Shown here one piece after another: positions 1-8,300 of a stretch of DNA of 64,000 nucleotides. The DNA is taken from positions 1 through 64,000 of the forward strand of contig JAGMUV010000007.1 in the NCBI GenBank assembly GCA_020744425.1, read 5' to 3'. Made by a program: the position numbers and the translations under genes. Source of the DNA: Dactylonectria macrodidyma (taxonomy: Eukaryota > Ascomycota > Sordariomycetes > Hypocreales > Nectriaceae). The notes under the pieces are model-generated. The model worked only from the letters and a program-made list of their open reading frames with translations. It had not been told where the DNA came from and did no database searches. Within the stretch, counting starts at the first letter, position 1. Each line of letters opens with the position of its first letter.

Positions 1-37
1 GAGACAGCCAGCTGGTAGTGGGAGTTGCGGGTGCCAT
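1..37 (-). CDS. gag start of a second chromovirus copy (partial)
   Basis: The reverse complement of this stretch matches the first codons of the gag gene of the complete element at 2301-10423; its start codon is at 37-35. The match is exact up to about base 12. The outermost bases then differ from the complete copy, with two bases apparently missing near the end. This copy may therefore have a frameshift, or it may be a variant or internally deleted member. Most of the element lies outside the window, so its coding state cannot be judged. Confidence 0.75.
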   Translation of the reverse strand, partial: MAPATPTTSWLS

Positions 38-97
38 AACAGCTTGTCGGTTATTGCTCAGCGTATAAGGTAACCGTCTGAACAAGAGCTATCAACG

Positions 98-533
98 TGT
101 AACGGTCGTGTTCCCAGGCTAACCTGTACGTGGTATAGGGTAGCTCGGAAAGGGTTCCTAAGGGATAGACCAGGGTCTATGTTAGCAGAACGGTTAGGTC
201 ACACTTACTGAGCGGTAGTCGTAGTGTTACGTTAGGTAATAGTCAATGTACGATGATGCGTAGCAGTCAGAGTAGATTGAGGTAACCAAGTTGTATTGAT
301 AGCTGAGGAGCTGGTGTCCTAGTGACAGCCAGTTCCTCGGGTTTATATACTATGTAGTATGAGGTTCGATCACCTTAGTTACAGGGGTGATCGCAGTGAT
401 CACAGAAGTGATCACGGTGATCACGGGAGTGATCGCGGTGATCGCTCCACAGTTCGCTGTGATCGCTCGTAATTGGTGAGAAATTTGTGGGGGCCACGTG
501 ACGTCAGGCGTCTACGTTGCACGGGTCGTGACA
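98..533 (-). repeat. 5' LTR of the second chromovirus copy
   Basis: This 436-bp segment is the reverse complement of the LTRs at 2306-2741 and 9983-10418, with TGT...ACA ends. By eye it is identical to them. It includes the TATA box and the 21-bp-period GATC array (368-464 here). It is followed at 534-538 by AGATA, the expected target-site duplication, but the partner copy lies outside the window. The element was inserted into the integrase-downstream part of a decayed copia element. Confidence 0.95.
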
Positions 534-1660
534 AGATAGTTCGGTATGAGTTCATCTTCTTCTTCAGGAAAAGCCACCTCAATAGAGTCTTCAGCTTCTG
601 GCTAATCAATTGGTTCGTCTGGTTAGAGGGATGCAATTCGTGCGATTTCTTCTAAGTCTGCCTCTAAGAGGTCATCCTTAAAGTTTTCCCAGTCTCCATT
701 ATAGCCCTCGTCTTCATTAAAAATGACGTCTCAGGTGCTGATTATCCGATTGATTGTCGGGATCCAGATCCTATAGATATTCGAGGATCTATATCTAACT
801 AAGAAGCCGATCCATCCTTTCGGTTTGAGCCGCATCTTGCGGTTAAGCTTTTATTATGCTTCAGGGGTTATAGCATAGGCTTTACAACCAAATGCCCTTA
901 GATGTGTTTGGTCAGGCTGTTTTACCGGTTGTGGAATTCCTCTGGCTCTGGCTATTGCAGTATACAGTTAATCATATAGTGTTTTCTAGCCTGATTTGTA
1001 ATTTAGCATTCGGTTATATAGATAAACTACTGTTTTGCCGATTTCTAGCCATAGCTAGTAAGGGAGCTTAGAGCCTATTCGCATAGCTCTTTCCTTATCC
1101 TTTATCACACCCCCTAAGCGTTCAGCGCCGCCGTTTTAGGCTTGGCTATACAGTGCCGAGGGCTCGATAACGATAGCTCTATTCCGTAAGAAGTTTCTGA
1201 CTTATGGTTTAACCTCTATAATCTCATTATCACATTCAATGACTTTAACCTTAATATTATATTAAACTTCTAAGTATTCGAAGAAGGATTTAAAGACTGC
1301 GATAATAGCCTCCGTTATCCGAGTTATAAAGTAATAATCCTAAATGTAATCAGTTAATCAGCAGGTAAGTAGTATCTATAAGGTATAGCCACCTATGCCT
1401 TCTTTATAGTCATAGAAATCAATAGTAATGCATTCACTGGCTGTCTAGCTAGACTGCCTTAGAGCCCGTCTGACTTATCTCTTGATCTTTAATAGGCTAC
1501 AGGCATTACATTCGACTATTATTAGTCCTCGAATTCACACCCCCTGAGATACTAAGACGAGGTGTTCAAGAGCTTGCAGTCCTGGATGCCCTAAGCGGTT
1601 ATGCCAGCATATGGCTTCTCCTGCTAAAGGAGCCCTCTTTATATAAAGTAGGGTGTCAAT
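534..1660 (-). pseudogene. RIP-eroded Ty1/copia pol fragment (pre-integrase and integrase)
   Basis: Reading the minus strand from 1660 downward gives a copia polyprotein segment in one main frame broken by many stops. The GAG-pre-integrase motif (WHNRLGHPG) lies near 1600. An integrase core with an IDFYDY segment and an ECDNE segment follows at about 1430-1200. Then come a GGAERLGGVIKDK stretch near 1130 and the downstream FGCKAYAITPEA segment near 880. Nearly every stop is a TAA, TAG or TGA explained by C-to-T or G-to-A change from a Gln, Arg or Trp codon, as expected from RIP. The rest of pol (reverse transcriptase, RNase H) should lie beyond the second chromovirus insertion, left of the window. 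The protein cannot be functional. Confidence 0.85.
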
Positions 1661-2102
1661 AGTCTGTCAATTTCCCAGATCCACACCAAAAGACTATACG
1701 AACACTCGCTAATAAAATCACACCTAAAATAAGTATAAATAAATTAAAAATACTATTATAAAATTAAATACTTCTATTTTATATATTTTAAAAGCTATTT
1801 TTATTTTTTACTCTAATTATAAAGATATAGAGATTTGAAATTTAAGAAAATATGAAGAAAATATTATAGTGGGTTATAGTGGGGTTATAGTAGGTGTAGA
1901 GAAGATAAATTGTAGTATTAAAAATAAAACGCTGATAAAAGTGTAATTTAAAGCGATAAAAAAATAAAAAATATACTAATATAACCTTTTATTATTAATT
2001 AATATATATATAAGCTATTTATATTTTAAAAAAATATGTATTAGAAATTATGATAGTTATAAGGTAGTGTGTTTTGGTGTAAAATCTGCTTTTTGACAGA
2101 CT
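1661..2102. mobile_element. AT-rich inverted-repeat element (MITE-like)
   Basis: About 440 bp of very AT-rich DNA is bounded by imperfect inverted repeats of roughly 34 bp. Both ends begin AGTCTGTCAA, and both carry a CACCAAAA block about 22 bases in. It interrupts the copia sequence: copia-like coding resumes on both sides. A TA-type target duplication is not clear (left flank TA, right flank TT). No open reading frame of note is present, so it is a non-autonomous DNA-transposon derivative or relic; the superfamily is uncertain. Confidence 0.55.
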
Positions 2103-2300
2103 TTTGGAGTGGAGCTTTATAAGGTGAACTTATGGGCTGCCCAAGCCAATAGGGTTATCTCTACCAGTTAGTATGCAATAACGTATTAACCGTATAGGTC
2201 CTTAATCGTGTAGGCAATCGTCTGATCAGTATGGCGGAGGGTCGTTAGATCTTGGCTATTATCCTAATAGAATCCTTTCTTCCATAGCTAACATAAGGAG
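2103..2300 (-). pseudogene. copia fragment between MITE and chromovirus
   Basis: This short stretch, read on the minus strand, links the gag part of the copia element (10424-11990) to the pol part (534-1660). No motif is diagnostic on its own. It is assigned from position, from shared composition, and from the uninterrupted target-site duplication that places it next to 10424 before the chromovirus insertion. Confidence 0.5.
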
Positions 2301-2374
2301 ACTAGTGTCACGACCCGTGCAACGTAGACGCCTGACGTCACGTGGCCCCCACAAATTTCTCACCAATTACGAGC

Positions 2375-2471
2375 GATCACAGCGAACTGTGGAGCGATCA
2401 CCGCGATCACTCCCGTGATCACCGTGATCACTTCTGTGATCACTGCGATCACCCCTGTAACTAAGGTGATC
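2375..2471 (+). promoter_or_regulatory. 21-bp-period GATC palindrome array in U3
   Basis: Eight GATC cores start at 2375, 2396, 2405, 2417, 2426, 2438, 2447 and 2468. They fall into two interleaved series with exact 21-bp steps (2375/2396/2417/2438 and 2405/2426/2447/2468), that is, two turns of B-DNA. Most cores sit in CGATCAC or GTGATCAC contexts, several fully palindromic. The array ends about 19 bp before the TATA box. The regular phasing suggests an operator or enhancer read by a dimeric DNA-binding protein; the obvious candidate is the Zn2Cys6 protein encoded antisense in the same element. The same array is in the 3' LTR (10052-10148) and, inverted, at 368-464. Confidence 0.7.
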
Positions 2472-2489
2472 GAACCTCATACTACATAG

Positions 2490-2497
2490 TATATAAA
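2490..2497 (+). promoter_or_regulatory. LTR TATA box
   Basis: TATATAAA lies directly downstream of the GATC array and about 300 bp upstream of the gag start codon. It is the probable core promoter of the genomic RNA. Confidence 0.75.
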
Positions 2498-2741
2498 CCC
2501 GAGGAACTGGCTGTCACTAGGACACCAGCTCCTCAGCTATCAATACAACTTGGTTACCTCAATCTACTCTGACTGCTACGCATCATCGTACATTGACTAT
2601 TACCTAACGTAACACTACGACTACCGCTCAGTAAGTGTGACCTAACCGTTCTGCTAACATAGACCCTGGTCTATCCCTTAGGAACCCTTTCCGAGCTACC
2701 CTATACCACGTACAGGTTAGCCTGGGAACACGACCGTTACA

Positions 2742-2760
2742 CGTTGATAGCTCTTGTTCA
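2742..2760 (+). other. primer-binding region, possibly self-priming
   Basis: The bases directly after the 5' LTR do not begin with the TGG expected for a tRNA 3'-end primer site. Instead TTGATAGCT at 2744-2752 is the exact reverse complement of AGCTATCAA at 2535-2543, which is where the 5' end of the RNA is expected (45 bp after the TATA box). This matches the self-priming layout known from the Tf1 lineage of Ty3/Gypsy elements, but a tRNA-fragment primer is not excluded. Confidence 0.5.
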
Positions 2761-2801
2761 GACGGTTACCTTATACGCTGAGCAATAACCGACAAGCTGT
2801 T

Positions 2802-5318
2802 ATGGCACCCGCAACTCCCACTACCAGCTCTGGCTCCTCCAAGGGCAAGGGACCCGCTACTCAGCGTAGGGCCCAGGACCCAGACGGAGACCGAGACATG
2901 GACTCGTCCGGAGACGAGGATGAAGAGATCATCGCACTTCGTGCTGAGAACCAACGCCTCAGCAACGAAATGATCAACATGTCTAAGCTGAACCACGAAG
3001 CGCACGAGCACTACGAAGCGCAGTTCGCGGCTCTTCGAACTCAACAGGAGAACCCTGTTCGAGACCCGAACGTCGCAAACACCATCGCTGCTCTTGAAGC
3101 ACGAATCGTGGAGTTGTCTACAGCTCAAACCGCTGCTAGGAACGAACAGCAGCGCCAGGCGGAACAATTCACCGGGTTTAACGCACCAGCCCAGCAGGCA
3201 CGACCTCGTGACGCTGGAGAAACCCTCAAACCGCCAATGCCAACTAAGTTCGACGGTACCCCCAAGGACCTTCGCGAGCACCTCACGCAGCTCAAATCAT
3301 ACTTCATGTACTACCCTACCATGTTCGCGAACGAAGAACTGAAGGTCAGACATGCAATGAGCCTGCTCGAAGGAAAGGCCCTACGCGGACTCGAACCAAT
3401 CTTGAGAGACTTCGTCGAGAACCCCTACGATAGTCGCCGTGTCGAAACCAAGGAGCTCTTTGGGAACTTCAGACTGTACGAAGAAAAACTCATCGACACT
3501 TACGGCGAATGGGACGAGAAACACGACGCTCTCAAAGCGATCCGGAAACTGGATCAAAAGCGAGCAATGTCGGAATATCTCACGGAATTTCGATACCACT
3601 TGGCCAAGCTCAGTTGGGACGAAGAAACAACAATCGATGAGTTCTACAGAGGAATGAAGGATGAGGTCAAAGACGAAGTGTCCAAGATCCTGACACTACC
3701 CACCACCTTCAACGCTTACGCCAAACTGTGCGTCACCATCGATAATCGACTCTTCGAACGACGAATGGAAAAACGAAACGGCAACGCCAGCAGTAGCGGC
3801 TGGAGAAAGAAGAACTATGCCAACCAGGGGAAACAACGAACCCCCAACACTTCTTACGGTACTGCAGCAGGACCAATGGAACTCGGAGCGGTGCAGCAAC
3901 GTCACCAGCAGGGAAAGAAGACGTTCAAATGCTACAACTGCGACGAACCAGGACACCTTTCACGCGACTGCAAAAAACCAAGGAGGGAAAAGAAACCATT
4001 CAAGCCCATCACCACGCCTACCCGCAACATCAATTCAGTCAAGATGCAAAAGGACGACGAACTCCCAGTCCGATCCATCAACATGACCCGAAGCGGCTTC
4101 GACGGAACCTTCAACGGCGCAGCCCCACCGTGGGACTGGATGGAAGACCTGAAATACACCGACAACCCCAGAACAAAGGAACTTCTGGAACCAGGAGCGA
4201 TCAGGCCAGGCACAAACTCAAACCTGACCGGATGGAAGCAAATACGAGAACAGGAGGAAAAGAATCCTGACAGACGAGAGCACCGCCTGCGAATAAAGCG
4301 AGACAGCTACCACAGGCATAAGGACGAGCATAAGGAGAAAAGGGATCAAAAGAATGGGAAGAAACCTGCCAAGCAATGGACAGCCATCCCAGGCACACAA
4401 GCCACAGGATACCCACCTATCGCGCCCCGGCCTAACAACGAAAGTCATACCATCGCTATGGTCCGACAACTCAGGGAGAATCCAACGCAAATGGAAGATT
4501 TCGACGACTTCGAGATCCCAGACCGACAACCCGATCACGAATGGACCGACACGAACAGGCCACAAATGCGACCTGCCATGATGGACAGCGGTGCAACACG
4601 CAGCTACTTTCCACGACAAGTTAGCGCAGGACGAGACGTACACCAGGCAAGGGAAGCCGGGTACAACATCGAGGACGAAGACATCCTCGCACCAGCAGAC
4701 GAATACCCGGAATCCGATGATGACCTTCGAAGCATCACTCCGGAAGAACAAGACGCGCTAGTACGCGTGATGGAAGACGTCCAAATCGAACAGTTCGCCA
4801 GGGAAACACAGGACCCTACGGAAGAAGCGGACATATACATCCGAGCTCTACATCGGAACGACGGACGAAATCCACGAAACCCAACCGAACGACGACTCAG
4901 GGGAGACGACCCTCGAGTACACTGGGAACACCGGAAACACAAGGAAATCTCATGGGCTTCGTGCATCTACCAACAATGCACCACGCACCTCGCGGAGAAG
5001 CTCAAGCAAGACTGTTTCCCGGTACGAGTAAATGGTCAACCAGTGATGAAACCCTACGAGGTAGAAGATATGGAAGACTACCGAGTAAGGAAATGGTACG
5101 AAAACCTAGGGATCGCACAACTCATGGAGTACGATGAGGATTACCCTACGAAGTGTCAACACCTCGATGCCAAATTCACCGATTGCCAACGACCCGAATG
5201 CCAGATACATGTATACGACAAGGTCAATGCGTGGCACGAGCACAATCGCAGACCGACATTTCGACCCTCACGAGACGGAACAACGGAGAATACAAAAAAC
5301 TCCCGACGCCATCTGTAA
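2802..5318 (+). CDS. gag: Gag polyprotein of the chromovirus
   Basis: The first ATG of the open frame is at 2802, giving 838 residues, long for a Gag. A low-complexity Ser/Gly and acidic N-terminus with a short helical region is followed by a retrotransposon capsid-type domain (about residues 150-300), then a basic stretch and one CCHC zinc knuckle (CX2CX4HX4C) at about residues 377-390. A charged tail of some 450 residues follows. The tail contains the retropepsin-like motif DSGAT at about residue 595, in addition to the real protease in pol. Gag packages the RNA and forms the particle. The last 23 bases overlap the -1 frame of pol, and expression of pol should use the slippery site at 5294. 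The start was chosen because the frame upstream offers no other ATG. Confidence 0.93.
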   Translation: MAPATPTTSSGSSKGKGPATQRRAQDPDGDRDMDSSGDEDEEIIALRAENQRLSNEMINMSKLNHEAHEHYEAQFAALRTQQENPVRDPNVANTIAALEARIVELSTAQTAARNEQQRQAEQFTGFNAPAQQARPRDAGETLKPPMPTKFDGTPKDLREHLTQLKSYFMYYPTMFANEELKVRHAMSLLEGKALRGLEPILRDFVENPYDSRRVETKELFGNFRLYEEKLIDTYGEWDEKHDALKAIRKLDQKRAMSEYLTEFRYHLAKLSWDEETTIDEFYRGMKDEVKDEVSKILTLPTTFNAYAKLCVTIDNRLFERRMEKRNGNASSSGWRKKNYANQGKQRTPNTSYGTAAGPMELGAVQQRHQQGKKTFKCYNCDEPGHLSRDCKKPRREKKPFKPITTPTRNINSVKMQKDDELPVRSINMTRSGFDGTFNGAAPPWDWMEDLKYTDNPRTKELLEPGAIRPGTNSNLTGWKQIREQEEKNPDRREHRLRIKRDSYHRHKDEHKEKRDQKNGKKPAKQWTAIPGTQATGYPPIAPRPNNESHTIAMVRQLRENPTQMEDFDDFEIPDRQPDHEWTDTNRPQMRPAMMDSGATRSYFPRQVSAGRDVHQAREAGYNIEDEDILAPADEYPESDDDLRSITPEEQDALVRVMEDVQIEQFARETQDPTEEADIYIRALHRNDGRNPRNPTERRLRGDDPRVHWEHRKHKEISWASCIYQQCTTHLAEKLKQDCFPVRVNGQPVMKPYEVEDMEDYRVRKWYENLGIAQLMEYDEDYPTKCQHLDAKFTDCQRPECQIHVYDKVNAWHEHNRRPTFRPSRDGTTENTKNSRRHL

Positions 5319-5331
5319 CAGAGCAACAGAT
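5294..5331 (+). promoter_or_regulatory. -1 programmed ribosomal frameshift site
   Basis: The heptamer A AAA AAC at 5294-5300 is read as xxA AAA AAC in the gag frame, the canonical X XXY YYZ slippery form, and pol lies exactly in the -1 frame. After a 10-base spacer, ATCTGT (5311-5316) can pair with ACAGAT (5326-5331) to form a hairpin that contains the gag stop codon. A second stable stem (AGGGG with CCCCT, about 5344-5361), flanked by AGAGCT/AGCTCT, follows and could extend the block. Slippage moves the ribosome into pol at base 5300. Confidence 0.8.
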
Positions 5332-8300
5332 AGGCACAGAGCTAGGGGAAGCGGAACCCCTCGAAACAAGAGCTCTATGTGCGACCAAAAGCGCACAAAC
5401 GACAAAACGGTACCTAGAAATACAGGTACGAATCAAGGGAAACTGGCTGCCCGCCTTGGTAGACAGCGGCGCAGAATTCAATTACATCCACCCCGCAGTG
5501 GTGAATACATTGAAACTTCCATGGAAGGACAAAGCAAATCCGTACAGAGTACAAAACCTCGAAGGATCCCCGTTCGCTTACGACAGCGGAAGAATAACCA
5601 AAGAGCTTGATCATCTCAAGGTTTTCGTTGAAGGACGAAACGAAGGAATCTCGTTCGATGTTATACCTGTTGCGCACCACGCTTTGGTTCTAGGGTACCC
5701 ATGGTTGAAACGAGTTAACCCAATGATAAACTGGAGGACTGGCCAAGTGAACTTCGACGACGTCGATGATCACTCCTCTTGGGAATCAGATTCAGACGAC
5801 GACACGAGATCTCAAACTTCGACTGACCACGGCACCAGCGAAGTATCGGCGAAAGAAACGACAGAAACTTTCCCACCCCGAGGCACGAAATACAAACACC
5901 GCAAAGCCCGACGAAGCAAGACACGCCGCACCATCGCCTTTGTACGAAGTCAACTGACAAAACTCGACAAAGACCTTGCAGAAATGAAGAAACAATCGGA
6001 AGCAGACGACAGGCTGAAAAACATACCACCTGCTTACCGCATCTATGAGAAACTGTTTGCCGAAGAACTGGAAACAGGTCTACCCGAACACAGTGAATGG
6101 GACCACGACATTGTGTTGAAAGACGGAACTTCACCCAAGTTCTTCAAACTTTACAACCTCAACGAAGTTCAGCTTCAAGCGCTAAAGGAATACCTCGAAG
6201 AAATGCTACGAAAAGGATACATCAGGATATCAAAATCCTCCGCAGGTTACCCTGTCATGTTCGTTCCCAAGAAGAACGGCAAACTCCGACTAGTTGTGGA
6301 TTTCCGACAGTTGAACGCCATCACGAACAAAGACCGAACACCGTTACCCCTGATTACCGAACTGAGGGATCGCCTTCACGGTAAGAAGTGGTTTACGGCG
6401 CTCGACCTAAAAGGCGCTTACAACTTGGTCCGCATCAAGCCTGGAGACGAATGGAAGACAGCGTTTCGAACCAAGTTTGGATTGTTCGAATACCTGGTAA
6501 TGCCTTTCGGACTCACAAACGCACCGGCGACCTTCCAACGGATGATCACCAACGTTTTGAGAGAACACCTCGACATTTTCGTCGTATGCTATCTAGACGA
6601 CATCCTGATCTTCTCCGACACGGAAGAAGAGCACACGGAACACGTCCACAAGGTGTTGCAAAAGCTGCAAGACGCAAAACTACTCGTTGAACCAGAGAAG
6701 AGTAAGTTCCACGCACAGGAAGTGGACTTCCTCGGACATACCATCCGACCAAACGAGATCCGAATGGACAAAAAGAAAATCGAAGCTGTCAAGGATTGGC
6801 CGAGACCTGACAAGAGTGTCAAGGAAGTACAGAGCTTCCTAGGATTCGCCAATTACTACCGAAGGTTCATTCGCGGATTCAGCAAAATCGCGAAACCCTT
6901 GACAGAACTCACGAAGAAAGAAGTAGAATTCAGATGGAACCCAAAGGCCCAGAAAGCCTTCAACGACTTGAAACAAGCCATCCTCAGTGAACCCGTTTTG
7001 GCAACCTTTGACCCAAAACGACCGATCGAATTGGAAACCGACGCTTCCAACTTCGCCCTGGGAGCCCAGATTGGACAACGGGACGACGAAGGAAACCTAC
7101 ACCCGATCGCGTTCTACTCATGCACACTGAAGGGAGCTGAACTCAACTACCCCATCTACGACAAGGAATTCTTGGCGATAGTCAATTCTTTCAAAGAATT
7201 CCGACACTACCTCTTAGGAAGCGAACACCAGGTCACCGTGTACACGGACCACAAGAACATTTCACACTTCGCTACCACCCAAGAGCTCAGTGGAAGGCAA
7301 CTTCGCTACGCGGAGTACCTATCAGAATTTGACTACGTCATCATCCACAAGAAAGGCTCAGAAAACGGACGAGCCGACGCGATAAGTAGACGACCCGACT
7401 TCGAAATAGACATACCCAAGGTCAACGAACAGGTATTGACCTACACCCCCGAAGGACATCTGAAGCAGAAGTACATTGCGGCAGTAAGCGAGTCCAGGCT
7501 ACCGGAGGACTTGCTGGAACGACTACAGACGCCCGAACAAAGCTTCGAACAATGGATACACGACATTCAACCAGCCCCGAGAGAACTACTGTGGCAGGAA
7601 GGAAAAGCAGTCTTGACAGGATCACAAGGATCCCAAGCAATCGCTTACTTCCATCAGGGCAACCACCACGGGAACCCTTGGACCCTAGCCAAGAAACTCA
7701 GCCAGTATTTCCACGGCGACCTCACATCAGCATGCATCAGTCACATGGGACAATGCAATCGATGCCCCCACGATCTCATCGACCAACACGCAAAGGAGTG
7801 CTGGGAGATAGGCGATCACCGAAACTGCGAACCCAACAAGGTACGAAAGAAACTCAAATGGGTCGACGAACTCGACAAAACAGTCCAAGTCGCAGCAACA
7901 GTGTCCCAAGAAACACTTCACGAACGAATACGGGAATACAATCAGACATACGAGATGGACAGAGTAACAGGAGCACCCTGCCCAATTCCCGAATCACAAC
8001 TCGAACCACGGAGGCTACGAGTTCCCCCGGAATTACAGAAACCGCTAGTACGAGATATGCATGTACATCTCCTACACGGACACCAAGGAATCAACAAAAC
8101 CCTTAAACGAGTCAAAACGACATACACTTTTCCTAGAATGAAGAAAATCGTCACGGAAGTCATCAAGGAATGCTTACCATGCGATAAAACAAAGGCACGA
8201 CGCCACAAACCATATGGAGAGCTACAACCCCTACCAGTCGCTGAGCGACCATGGGACTCCATCACTATGGATTTCATTACGAAGTTACCCCTGTCAGAAG

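Larger units (their letters stand above)
2306..2741 (+). repeat. 5' LTR
   Basis: The repeat begins TGTCACGACC and ends CCGTTACA, and is repeated exactly (by eye) at 9983-10418. The U3 portion holds a GATC palindrome array and a TATA box at 2490-2497. The transcription start is expected shortly downstream, around 2520-2545. Confidence 0.97.

Noticed and set aside
2766..3281. 171-codon frame antisense to gag
   Set aside because: Shadow of gag; no domain and no splice structure, unlike the antisense gene at 9264-9868.
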